NCBI GenBank assembly: GCA_046349955.1
Contig: JAXMBI010000004.1
Span: forward strand, 124,001 to 188,000
Reading direction: 5' to 3'
Source of the DNA: JBGAPH01 sp046349955
Lineage (GTDB): Bacteria > Planctomycetota > Planctomycetia > Pirellulales > JBGAPH01
Length of the DNA: 64,000 nt
Under the pieces are notes generated by a model. The model saw nothing but the letters and a program-made list of their open reading frames with translations, was not told the DNA's origin and did no database searches. How positions within the stretch are numbered: the stretch's first letter is position 1; each line of letters begins with the position of its first letter. Position numbers and translations under genes: made by a program. Of the stretch, positions 52,448 through 60,904 are shown one piece after another.

Positions 52448-53842
52448 ATGTCCCACGTCGTAGAACCCCAGCGTTCTGCCGAACCCGCGCCGGCTGGCGC
52501 TCCCGCCAACGGAACGGTGCAGGGCAAGCCCGCGCTGCCGGAGCGGATCAACGGCCATGCTCCGGACGCGCCGCGCAGATCGCTGCTGCTCCGCGCGGTC
52601 GGCTGGTTGCTGGGGCTGTCGCTCTTGGGAGGAACGATTTACCTCACCGCCACGCGAATCGTCGCCCAGCAGGCAGGCAAGAGCAAAGGCCCGCCGCCGG
52701 CCAAGGTGATTCCGGTTGTCACCGCCGAAGCCCGCAGCGCCGATCTCGACTTGCACCTCTCCGGCCTGGGCACGGTCACCGCGTCCAATACGGTCACGGT
52801 GCGCAGCCGCGTGGAAGGCGAGCTGAACAAGGTTGCCTTTTCCGAAGGCCAGAACGTCGAGCAGGGGCAACTCCTGGCCGAGATCGATCCACTCCCTTAC
52901 CAGGCGGCGCTCGACCAGGCGCTCGGGCAGTTGGCCAAGGATCAAGCGGCCCTCGAGGCAGCTCGCCTCGAGCTCGCCCGCTCCAAGGCGCTCGTCGGCT
53001 CGCGGGCCGTGACGCAGCAACAACTCGACGCCGACGCGGCGCTCGTCAAGCAGAACGAGGGGCTGATCGCCGGCGACCAAGCGCTCGTCGACATGGCCCG
53101 GCTCCGCTTGGGGTATTGCCGCATCACCGCGCCGATCTCGGGGCGCATCGGGCTGCGGACGGTCGACGAGGGCAACATGGTCCAGGCCAACTCCCCCACG
53201 GGCCTGGCCGTCATCACGCAGTTGCAGCCCATCGCCGTGGTGTTCACGATCCCGCAAGACGACATTCCGCGCGTGCAGCGGCGGCTCAATGAGGGGCAGC
53301 AGCTCGTCGTCGAGGCGTTCGACCGCAGCTTTCGCGAGCTGCTGGCCACCGGCACGCTCTCGGCCCTCGACAATCAGGTTGATTCCACGACGGGCACGCT
53401 GCGGCTCAAGGCGATCTTCCCCAATGAGAACGGCGCGCTGTTTCCCAATCAGTTCGTCAATGCCCGACTGACAGTCGACACTCGGCAGGGCGTAACGGTC
53501 GTGCCGACCGCGGCCATCCAGCGAGGGCCGGGCTTGACCTTCGTCTACCGGGTAAAGCCTGACGAAACCGTTGAAGTGCAAAAGATCGCCCTGGGCCCGA
53601 GCGAAGGGGACCAGACAGTCGTCGAAAGCGGTCTCTCGCCCGGCGACCGCGTCGTCACCGACGGCGTCGACAAGCTCATGCCGGGCGCCAAGGTGAACTG
53701 GGGCAAGGGGGGAAACGGCAAGCCGCCGGCCGACGCGGGGGCTAAGAAGGCGGGACCCGCCGAGGCGCCGGCGACGGACGGGCCTTCTGCAAAAGCGCCG
53801 GAGGGAGGCGCGAAGGCCGCCGTCGAGCGAGCCCCGCAATGA
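52448..53842 (+). CDS. RND efflux periplasmic adaptor subunit (MdtA-like)
   Basis: A 464-residue protein. A single membrane anchor at about 46-68 follows a Pro/Ala-rich cytoplasmic tail, so it is not a lipoprotein. The barrel-sandwich half motifs are 'GLGTVTASNTVTVRSRVEGEL' and 'SEGQNVEQGQLLAEIDPLPYQ', with a helical hairpin at about 155-210 ('ALEAARLELARSKALVGSRAVTQQQLDADAAL'-type). The second half has 'ITAPISGRIGLRTVDEGNMVQ'. It links an RND pump to an outer-membrane channel. The C-terminal ~35 residues are low-complexity. It overlaps the next gene by 4 nt (ATGA). Confidence 0.95.
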   Translation: MSHVVEPQRSAEPAPAGAPANGTVQGKPALPERINGHAPDAPRRSLLLRAVGWLLGLSLLGGTIYLTATRIVAQQAGKSKGPPPAKVIPVVTAEARSADLDLHLSGLGTVTASNTVTVRSRVEGELNKVAFSEGQNVEQGQLLAEIDPLPYQAALDQALGQLAKDQAALEAARLELARSKALVGSRAVTQQQLDADAALVKQNEGLIAGDQALVDMARLRLGYCRITAPISGRIGLRTVDEGNMVQANSPTGLAVITQLQPIAVVFTIPQDDIPRVQRRLNEGQQLVVEAFDRSFRELLATGTLSALDNQVDSTTGTLRLKAIFPNENGALFPNQFVNARLTVDTRQGVTVVPTAAIQRGPGLTFVYRVKPDETVEVQKIALGPSEGDQTVVESGLSPGDRVVTDGVDKLMPGAKVNWGKGGNGKPPADAGAKKAGPAEAPATDGPSAKAPEGGAKAAVERAPQ

Positions 53843-56800
53843 GCCCTTCCCGGCCCTTCATCCTCCGCCCGGTGGCGACCGTGCTGATGATGGTCGCCAT
53901 CATGCTGGCCGGCATGGTCGCCTATCGCCAGTTGCCTGTCTCGGCCCTGCCGCAGGTCGACTATCCCACGATTCAGGTGCTTACCTTCTATCCGGGGGCG
54001 AGCCCCGAGGTGGTCGCCTCGAGCGTCACGGCGCCGCTCGAGCGGCGGTTCGGTCAGGTGCCGGGCCTGCAGCAGATGACTTCGACCAGCTCCGAAGGCT
54101 GCTCGGTCATCACGCTGCAGTTCGCGCTCGAGCTCGAGATCGACGTAGCCGAGCAAGAGGTGCAAGCGGCGATCAACTCGGCGGCGACGTTCCTGCCGGC
54201 CGATCTGCCCAACCCGCCGGTCTACAACAAGACCAATCCCGCCGACGCCCCCATCCTGACGCTCGGACTGACGTCCGACACCGTCCCCTTGGCGGAGATT
54301 CAGGACCTGGCCGACACTCGCTTCGCCCAGAAGCTCTCGCAGCTCTCCGGCGTGGGCCTGGTGAGCATCACCGGCGGCCAAAAGCCGGCCGTACGGATTC
54401 GCATCAATCCCACCGCGCTCTCCGCGCGTGGGCTGAGCATGGAAGACGTGCGGCTCGCAGTCGTCCAAGCGAGTGTGAACCAGGCGAAGGGGAGCCTCGA
54501 CGGCTCGCGGCAGGCCTACATCATCGGCGCGAACGACCAGCTCCTCACGGGCAAGGAATTCAAGGAGGTGGTGATCGCCTATCGCAACGGCGCGCCGGTC
54601 TATTTGGCCGACGTGGCCGATGTGGCCGACGACGTGGAAAACCTGCGGCAGGCCGCCTGGATGAACACGCGGCCGGCCGTGATCGTGAACATTCAGCGGC
54701 AGCCGGGGGCCAACGTGATCGACGTGGTCGACCGCATCAAGGCGCTCTTGCCGCAACTGCAGGCCTCGCTGCCGGCCGCAGTGTCGCTCGACGTACTCAC
54801 CGACCGCACGACCACGATCCGCGCCTCCGTGCATGACGTGCAGTGGGAGCTCGTGCTCACGATCGGCCTGGTCGTCGGCGTGATGTTTGCGTTTCTCCGC
54901 AACATTCCGGCCACGATCATTCCCAGCGTGGCCGTGCCGCTGTCGCTGGTGGGCACGTTCGGCGCGATGTACCTGTTAGGCTATAGCCTGAACAATCTCA
55001 CGTTGATGGCGCTGACGATCTCGACGGGCTTCGTCGTCGATGACGCGATCGTGATGATCGAGAATATCGTGCGCTATCTGGAAGAGGGCTATTCGCCGCT
55101 CGAGGCGGCGCTCAAGGGCTCCGAGCAGATCGGCTTCACGATCGTGTCGCTCAGCGTGTCGCTGATCGCGGTGCTGATTCCGCTGTTGTTCATGGGAGAC
55201 GTGGTCGGCCGCATCTTCCGCGAGTTCGCCGTGACCCTGAGCGTGACGATCGTGGTGTCGGCGATCGTCTCGCTCACGCTCACCCCGATGATGTGCGCCA
55301 AGTTCCTCCGGCACACCGCGCCCGACAGCCACGGTTGGATGTACCGCGCCTCCGAGCAGCTGTTCGACGGAATCATCGCCGCCTACGGCCGCTCGCTCAC
55401 GTGGGTGCTCCGGCATCAATTCGCCACGCTCCTGGTGGCCATCGCCACGCTCGTCGGCACGGTGGCGCTCTACATCGTCGTGCCCAAGGGCTTCTTTCCG
55501 GTGCAGGACACGGGCGTAATCCTCGGGGTCTCCGAAGCCCCGCAGAACATTTCGTTTCCGGCGATGGCCGAGCGGCAGCAGGCGCTGAACGCCGCGATCA
55601 TGACCGATCCGGCGGTGGCCAGCCTATCGTCGTTCATCGGCATCGACGGCACGAACACCACGCTCAACAGCGGCCGCATTCAGATCAACCTCAAGCCGCT
55701 CGACGAGCGCGATGCAAGCGCCGTCGAGGTGATCCGCCGCCTGCAAACCAAGCTCGACGAGATCCCCGGCATCACGCTCTACATGCAGCCCGTGCAGGAC
55801 CTGTCGGTCGAGGTGCGGCTGAGCCGTACGCAATACCAGTACAGCCTCGAGTCTCCCAGCGCCAAGGAACTGGCCGCGTGGGCCCCGCGGCTGGTGGAGC
55901 GGCTGAAGGCGCTGCCGGAACTGCGCGACGTGGCCAGCGACCAGCAGAACGAAGGACTCGAGACCCGCGTGGCCATCGACCGCGACACCGCCTCGCGCCT
56001 GGGCATCGCCCCGCGGGCGATCGACGACGCCCTCTACAACGCCTTTGGGCAGCGGCAGATTTCCACGATGTTCACCCAGCTCAACCAGTACCACGTGGTG
56101 CTCGAGGTGCAATCGGACTTTCGCGACCACCCGCGGGATCTGAGCCAGGTCTATGTAAGTGCCGCCGGCGGCCGGCAAGTGCCGCTGAACGCCTTTACGC
56201 GGCTCGAGCAAAACTCGGCCCCGCTCTCGATCGCCCACCAAGGACAGTTTCCGGTCGCCACGATCTCGTTCAATCTGGCGCCGGGCGTGTCGCTGGGCGC
56301 AGCGGTGCAGGCGATCAACAAAGCCAAGGCCGAGCTCGATCCCCCGGCCAGCATCCAGGCCCAGTTCCAGGGCACGGCCTCGGCGTTTCAGGCTTCGCTG
56401 CGGAATTCGCCGCTCTTGATCCTGGCCGCGCTCGTCACCGTGTACATCGTGCTGGGGGTGCTCTACGAGAGCTACATCCACCCGATCACGATCCTTTCCA
56501 CGCTCCCCTCGGCCGGCGTGGGGGCGATCGTCGCGCTGTTCCTCTGGCAGATGGAGCTGAGCGTCATCGCGCTCATCGGCATCATCTTGCTGATCGGCAT
56601 CGTGAAGAAGAACGCCATTATGATGATCGACTTCGCCCTCGACGCCGAACGCAACCTGGGCATGTCGCCCGACGAAGCGATCTACGAAGCCTGCCTGCTG
56701 CGGTTCCGGCCGATCATGATGACAACCATGGCCGCGCTCTTGGGCGCCGTTCCGCTGGCGATGGGGGGCGGCGTGGGCTCCGAATTGCGCGTGCCGCTGG

Positions 56801-56976
56801 GAATCACGATCATCGGCGGACTGATCTTCAGCCAAGTGCTCACGCTTTACACCACGCCGGTCATTTACCTCGCATTCGACCGCATGGCCAAGGCGCTCGG
56901 AAGAGCGCCGCAGCGGCAGCCCGTTGCGCCGCCGCCTGCTGAGGAGGCGCTGCAGCCCGCGGCGAGCGCCCCATGA
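53839..56976 (+). CDS. RND efflux transporter permease, first of a pair (MdtB-like)
   Basis: A 1045-residue inner-membrane proton antiporter. The N-terminus 'SRPFILRPVATVLMMVAIMLAGMVAYRQLPVSALPQVDYPTIQV' (in segments) is typical. The proton-relay Asp pair is in 'GFVVDDAIVMIENIV' near 397-411. Two large periplasmic loops and twelve membrane segments are present. The late motif 'GIVKKNAIMMIDFALDAE' lies near 915-935. In E. coli the MdtB and MdtC permeases work as a mixed trimer. Overlaps its neighbours by ATGA at both ends, so the operon is tightly coupled. Substrate unknown; bile-salt, novobiocin or metal export are only family precedents. Confidence 0.96.
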   Translation: MSPSRPFILRPVATVLMMVAIMLAGMVAYRQLPVSALPQVDYPTIQVLTFYPGASPEVVASSVTAPLERRFGQVPGLQQMTSTSSEGCSVITLQFALELEIDVAEQEVQAAINSAATFLPADLPNPPVYNKTNPADAPILTLGLTSDTVPLAEIQDLADTRFAQKLSQLSGVGLVSITGGQKPAVRIRINPTALSARGLSMEDVRLAVVQASVNQAKGSLDGSRQAYIIGANDQLLTGKEFKEVVIAYRNGAPVYLADVADVADDVENLRQAAWMNTRPAVIVNIQRQPGANVIDVVDRIKALLPQLQASLPAAVSLDVLTDRTTTIRASVHDVQWELVLTIGLVVGVMFAFLRNIPATIIPSVAVPLSLVGTFGAMYLLGYSLNNLTLMALTISTGFVVDDAIVMIENIVRYLEEGYSPLEAALKGSEQIGFTIVSLSVSLIAVLIPLLFMGDVVGRIFREFAVTLSVTIVVSAIVSLTLTPMMCAKFLRHTAPDSHGWMYRASEQLFDGIIAAYGRSLTWVLRHQFATLLVAIATLVGTVALYIVVPKGFFPVQDTGVILGVSEAPQNISFPAMAERQQALNAAIMTDPAVASLSSFIGIDGTNTTLNSGRIQINLKPLDERDASAVEVIRRLQTKLDEIPGITLYMQPVQDLSVEVRLSRTQYQYSLESPSAKELAAWAPRLVERLKALPELRDVASDQQNEGLETRVAIDRDTASRLGIAPRAIDDALYNAFGQRQISTMFTQLNQYHVVLEVQSDFRDHPRDLSQVYVSAAGGRQVPLNAFTRLEQNSAPLSIAHQGQFPVATISFNLAPGVSLGAAVQAINKAKAELDPPASIQAQFQGTASAFQASLRNSPLLILAALVTVYIVLGVLYESYIHPITILSTLPSAGVGAIVALFLWQMELSVIALIGIILLIGIVKKNAIMMIDFALDAERNLGMSPDEAIYEACLLRFRPIMMTTMAALLGAVPLAMGGGVGSELRVPLGITIIGGLIFSQVLTLYTTPVIYLAFDRMAKALGRAPQRQPVAPPPAEEALQPAASAP

Positions 56977-59900
56977 GCCTGTCGGCGCCGTTCATTCGCC
57001 GCCCCGTCGCCACCACGCTGCTCACCGTGGCGATCACGCTCGTGGGGGCGATCTCGTTCTTCTTGCTGCCGGTGTCGCCGCTGCCTGAGGTCGAGTTCCC
57101 CACGATCCAGGTCTCCGCGAATTTGCCGGGGGCGAGCCCCGAAACGATGGCTTCGGCCGTAGCCACGCCGCTCGAGCGGCAATTCGGCCGGATCGCCGGC
57201 GTCGCCGAGATGAGCTCGGCCAGCTCGTTGGGCGCAACCTCGGTCACGCTGCAGTTCGACCTCTCGCGCAACATCGACTCGGCCGCTCGCGACGTGCAGG
57301 CGGCGATCAACGCGGCCCGCGGCCAGTTGCCGGCCAATCTGCCCGACAACCCGACCTACCGCAAGGTGAACCCGGCCGACTCGCCGATCATGATCCTGGC
57401 GCTCACCTCGGCGCTGTACACGAAGCCGCAGATGTACGACGCGGCCCAAACGATCTTGCAACAGAAGCTCTCGCAGGTCGAAGGGGTGGGGCAGGTCTCG
57501 GTGGGGGGCGGCTCGCCGCCGGCGGTGCGGGTCGAGGTCAACCCCACGCTGCTCAACCACTTTGGCCTAGGTCTCGACGACGTGCGGGCCACGCTGGGGG
57601 CAGCCAACAGCAACCGCCCCGTCGGCGCGCTTTCCGACAGCCGCTACACCTGGGCGCTGGCCACGCGCAACCAGTTGTTCAAAGCCGCCGAGTACGAGCC
57701 GCTGATCGTGTCGTACCGGGGCGGCGCGGCCGTGCGGCTCAAAGACGTAGCAGCCGTCACAGACTCGGTCGAAAATGTGCGGGCCAGCGGGCTGGCCAAC
57801 GGCAAACCCTCGGTACTGGTGATCATCTTCCGCCAGCCGGGCGCGAACATCATTTCTACGGTCGACCAAGTGCGGGCAATGCTGCCGCAACTGCGGGCCG
57901 AGATTCCGGCGGCGGTCAACCTCGACGTGGTGATGGACCGCACCGCCACGATTCGCGCCTCGGTGAAAGAGGTGGAGTTCTCGCTGGTCCTCTCGATCGT
58001 GCTCGTGGTGCTCGTGATCTTCGCCTTTCTGCGCGATTGGCGGGCCACCATCATCCCCAGCGTGGTGGTGCCGGTGTCGCTCGTGGCCACGTTCGCGGTC
58101 ATGTACCTGGCCGGCTACAGCATCGACAACCTGTCGCTCATGGCGCTGACGATCGCCACGGGTTTCGTCGTCGACGACGCGATCGTGGTGATCGAGAACA
58201 TCGCCCGGCACATCGAAGACGGCATGACGCCGCTCGAGGCCTCGTTCCGCGGAGCGCGGGAGATCGGCTTCACGGTCGTTTCGATCAGCGTCTCGCTGGT
58301 GGCCGTATTCATTCCGATTCTGCTGATGCAGGGGATCGTCGGCCGGTTGTTTCGCGAGTTCGCGGTGACGCTGTCGGTGGCCATTCTGATTTCGATGGTC
58401 GTCTCGCTCACGACCACGCCCATGATGTGCGCCAAACTGCTCAAGCCGGCCCACGGCGCCAGGCACGGCCGGCTCTACCGCGCCACCGAGTCCCTCTTCG
58501 AAGGCATCCTCTACCTCTACCGAACGTCGCTGCAGGCGGTGCTCCGGCATCAACCGCTGACGCTGCTCGTGTTCTTCGCCACGATGGCGCTCACGGTGTA
58601 CCTCTACGTGATCGTGCCCAAGGGCTTCTTCCCGCAGCAGGACACCGGCCGGCTCATCGGCTCGATTCAGGCCGACCAAGACACTTCCTACCGGTCGATG
58701 GAACGGCTCATGGAGCGGTTCGCCGTGGCCGTGGCCGACGATCCGGCCGTGGCCGGCGTCACGGCGTTCACCGGCGGCCAGGGGGGCGGCTCGGTGAACT
58801 CGGGGCGGATGTTCGTCGCGCTCAAACCTCCGGAGGTTCGCGGCGTAACCTCGGATCAGTTGATGGCCCGCTTGCGCCGCAAGCTCTCGAGCATTCCGGG
58901 CGCCACGCTGTTCTTGCAGCCGACCCAGGATCTGCGGATCGGCGGCCGCGCCAGCAGTTCGCAGTTTCAGTTCGTGCTGCAGGGAGACAATCTGGCCGAT
59001 CTGAGCGAGTGGGGGCAAAAGGTCGTGCAGAAACTGCGGACCACGCCTGGACTCGTCGACGTCAACAGCGATCAACAGAACCGCGGCCTGCAGGCCAGCC
59101 TGGTCGTCGATCGCAACGCCGCGGCCCGGCTAGGCATCAGCCCGCAGAGCATCGACGACACGCTCTACAGCGCGTTCGGCCAGCGGCAGGTCTCCACCAT
59201 CTTCACGCCGCTCAGCCAGTACCGGGTGGTCATGGGCGTCGAAGAGCAGTTCGCGTCGTCGCCTGAGTCGCTCGAGCACCTCTACTTGAAAGGCGCAGGC
59301 GGTAAACAGGTTCCCCTGAGCGCGATCGCCCGCTTTGGCAACGAGGCCACGGCGCTCTCGGTGAATCACTCAGGGCTGTTTCCGTCGATCGCCATCTCGT
59401 TCAACCTGACGCCCGGCACTGCGCTGGGAGAAGCGGTCGAGCGGATCCGCGCGGCCGAGGCCGAGTTGCGCATGCCGCCCACGATTCGCACGAGCTTTTC
59501 CGGCGCGGCGCAGGCGTTTCAGTCGTCGCTCTCCAGCCAGCCGCTGTTGATCTTGGCGGCGCTCGTGACCGTGTACATCGTGCTGGGCATGCTCTACGAG
59601 AGCTACATCCACCCGATCACGATTCTCTCCACGCTCCCTTCGGCCGGCATGGGCGCGCTCATCGCGCTGCTGTTGTTCAACGTCGAGCTGAGCGTGATGG
59701 CGCTGATCGGCATCATCCTGCTGATCGGCATCGTGAAGAAGAACGCCATCATGATGATCGACTTCGCCCTCGACGCCGAACGCAACTCGGGGATGAGCCC
59801 GGAGCGGGCCATCTACGAGGCCTGCGTCATGCGCTTCCGGCCCATCACCATGACGACCATGGCCGCCCTGCTCGGGGCGCTTCCCTTGGCCTTCGGAACG

Positions 59901-60110
59901 GGCACAGGATCGGAGCTGCGGCGGCCCTTGGGGCTGGCCATCGTGGGGGGGCTGATCGTCAGCCAGATGCTGACGCTCTACACCACGCCGGTGGTCTATC
60001 TCTATCTCGACCGCGCCCGCCTGCGGTTCGCGGCGCTCGCGATGCGCGGCGCTGCGCCTGGGCATCGCGCGCCGGGCGGCCTCGTTCCTGCGGGGCACGG
60101 CGCTTCCTAA
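56973..60110 (+). CDS. RND efflux transporter permease, second of a pair (MdtC-like)
   Basis: A 1045-residue homologue of the preceding permease, equal in length by chance. It begins 'SAPFIRRPVATTLLTVAITLVGAISFF'. The proton-relay Asp pair is in 'GFVVDDAIVVIENIARHIEDG' near 396-416, and the 'GIVKKNAIMMIDFALDAER' segment near 920 is nearly base-for-base the same as in the first permease. A C-terminal tail of ~25 residues is basic and polar. Last gene of the operon; no tolC follows. The outer-membrane partner must be encoded elsewhere. Confidence 0.96.
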   Translation: MSLSAPFIRRPVATTLLTVAITLVGAISFFLLPVSPLPEVEFPTIQVSANLPGASPETMASAVATPLERQFGRIAGVAEMSSASSLGATSVTLQFDLSRNIDSAARDVQAAINAARGQLPANLPDNPTYRKVNPADSPIMILALTSALYTKPQMYDAAQTILQQKLSQVEGVGQVSVGGGSPPAVRVEVNPTLLNHFGLGLDDVRATLGAANSNRPVGALSDSRYTWALATRNQLFKAAEYEPLIVSYRGGAAVRLKDVAAVTDSVENVRASGLANGKPSVLVIIFRQPGANIISTVDQVRAMLPQLRAEIPAAVNLDVVMDRTATIRASVKEVEFSLVLSIVLVVLVIFAFLRDWRATIIPSVVVPVSLVATFAVMYLAGYSIDNLSLMALTIATGFVVDDAIVVIENIARHIEDGMTPLEASFRGAREIGFTVVSISVSLVAVFIPILLMQGIVGRLFREFAVTLSVAILISMVVSLTTTPMMCAKLLKPAHGARHGRLYRATESLFEGILYLYRTSLQAVLRHQPLTLLVFFATMALTVYLYVIVPKGFFPQQDTGRLIGSIQADQDTSYRSMERLMERFAVAVADDPAVAGVTAFTGGQGGGSVNSGRMFVALKPPEVRGVTSDQLMARLRRKLSSIPGATLFLQPTQDLRIGGRASSSQFQFVLQGDNLADLSEWGQKVVQKLRTTPGLVDVNSDQQNRGLQASLVVDRNAAARLGISPQSIDDTLYSAFGQRQVSTIFTPLSQYRVVMGVEEQFASSPESLEHLYLKGAGGKQVPLSAIARFGNEATALSVNHSGLFPSIAISFNLTPGTALGEAVERIRAAEAELRMPPTIRTSFSGAAQAFQSSLSSQPLLILAALVTVYIVLGMLYESYIHPITILSTLPSAGMGALIALLLFNVELSVMALIGIILLIGIVKKNAIMMIDFALDAERNSGMSPERAIYEACVMRFRPITMTTMAALLGALPLAFGTGTGSELRRPLGLAIVGGLIVSQMLTLYTTPVVYLYLDRARLRFAALAMRGAAPGHRAPGGLVPAGHGAS

Positions 60111-60193
60111 TTCGGGGCGTGCTTCTCGGCCGCGCTGCCGCGGCATTTCTCCCCCTGCTTGGGCCGTTTTCGCATCGTTCGCGAGCGAATTGA

Positions 60194-60221
60194 TTGACAG
60201 CTTGCGCGCGTGAATTAGAGT
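60194..60221 (+). promoter_or_regulatory. Strong promoter candidate in the gap after the RND operon
   Basis: A consensus TTGACA (60194-60199), 16-nt spacer and TAGAGT (60216-60221). It points to a possible small transcript beginning near 60228 that contains the frame at 60262 and the hairpins at 60378-60439. Confidence 0.55.
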
Positions 60222-60261
60222 GAAATTACTGACTGTAACGATTGCTCGGAGGCGGATACGC

Positions 60262-60363
60262 GTGCGGCAAGTAGGCCTAATTCGGAACAGTCTGGTCCCA
60301 ACGACTGTGCCGCCTGGCGGCCAACCGAACTCGAATGATGCCGGCCCCTGCACGGGCCGTTGA
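60262..60363 (+). CDS. Possible 33-residue peptide
   Basis: A GTG at 60262 has GGAGGC 8 nt upstream and a promoter ~40 nt further. The stop is at 60361. The product (MRQVGLIRNSLVPTTV...) has no signal peptide, membrane segment or motif I know. Its promoter, ribosome site and downstream hairpin favour a real unit, but the peptide itself could equally be a by-product of an sRNA. Confidence 0.3.
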   Translation: MRQVGLIRNSLVPTTVPPGGQPNSNDAGPCTGR

Positions 60364-60377
60364 CAGCGCTCTGACCG

Positions 60378-60439
60378 AAGCGGAAAGGACCGGTCGCTCG
60401 AGAAGGACCGTCGGGCTTGCCTGGCGGTCCTTTTCGCTT
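60378..60439 (+). terminator. Terminator or attenuator with alternative stems
   Basis: AAGCGGAAAGGACCG (60378-60392) pairs with CGGTCCTTTTCGCTT (60425-60439): 15 bp with one G-U. A second AAGGACCG (60403-60410) can pair with the same CGGTCCTT (60425-60432), excluding the first. The inner stem is followed by TTCGCTT, so it resembles a terminator. Confidence 0.55.
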
Positions 60440-60534
60440 GAATCATCCGGCCCAGCGCTTCCCGCTTGGTTTTCGAGTGCGCTCCACCAGCCTGCAGCGC
60501 AAGGGCGCAAGCCAGGGACAGGCCAAGCCGCCCC

Positions 60535-60562
60535 TTAGCCCCGGTGCGTCACGGGGGGGCAA
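60535..60562. repeat. TTAGCCCC hairpin repeat, copy 4 (imperfect)
   Basis: TTAGCCCCGGTGCGTCACGG followed by G run and CAA. The arms are imperfect, and the flanks match copy 1 (TTAGCCCC...CACGGGGGGCAA). Confidence 0.5.
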
Positions 60563-60672
60563 GAGCGCGCTGGATCAACCAACAACCGCCCCGGCGAGCG
60601 GCCCAGGGTAAGCTGGCCGACCCCACGCCGCCCCCCATTGCAACCCCGACGCGTCAGCAAAGGGCACCTCGT

Positions 60673-60691
60673 GGCACAGGCTTCCAGCCTG
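60673..60691 (+). repeat. CAGGCT palindromic repeat, copy 2
   Basis: GGCACAGGCTTCCAGCCTG, with perfect 8-bp arms CACAGGCT/AGCCTGTG (60675-60682 and 60686-60693). It matches the copy at 4719-4737 in inverted orientation with one change. Confidence 0.55.
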
Positions 60692-60737
60692 TGGCAGCCG
60701 GGCAACACGTCGTTTGCCGTTAGGCAGGACTCGAAAC

Positions 60738-60760
60738 TAGCCCCACGTTCCAACGTGGGG
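60738..60760. repeat. TAGCCCCACGTT palindrome
   Basis: CCCCACGTT (60741-60749) and AACGTGGGG (60752-60760) form a perfect 9-bp inverted repeat after TAG. Possibly a fifth, diverged member of the TTAGCCCC family. Confidence 0.5.
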
Positions 60761-60904
60761 TGGCAATGCCCCCGCGAGTCCTTTTTTCCTTGCGCGCCGA
60801 GCGGTCGCCGGAGACGCGATGGTCAGGAACGACGGTGGAGAAGCTGGGCCGCACGAGCGCGGGTCACTGCCAAGCATTCCGAAATCGGAGTGTGCCGGCT
60901 ACGG

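Larger units (their letters stand above)
60440..60904. other. Gap with several hairpin repeats
   Basis: Contains a TTAGCCCC-type element (60535-60562), a CAGGCT palindrome (60673-60691) and a CCCCACGTT palindrome (60738-60760). Short open frames here are rich in Arg/Ser/Pro with no ribosome site. No gene called. Confidence 0.45.

Noticed and set aside
53545..56835. Long antisense frames over the RND genes (400+ residues)
   Set aside because: Composition is His/Arg/Asp-rich shadow; genes on the other strand are certain.
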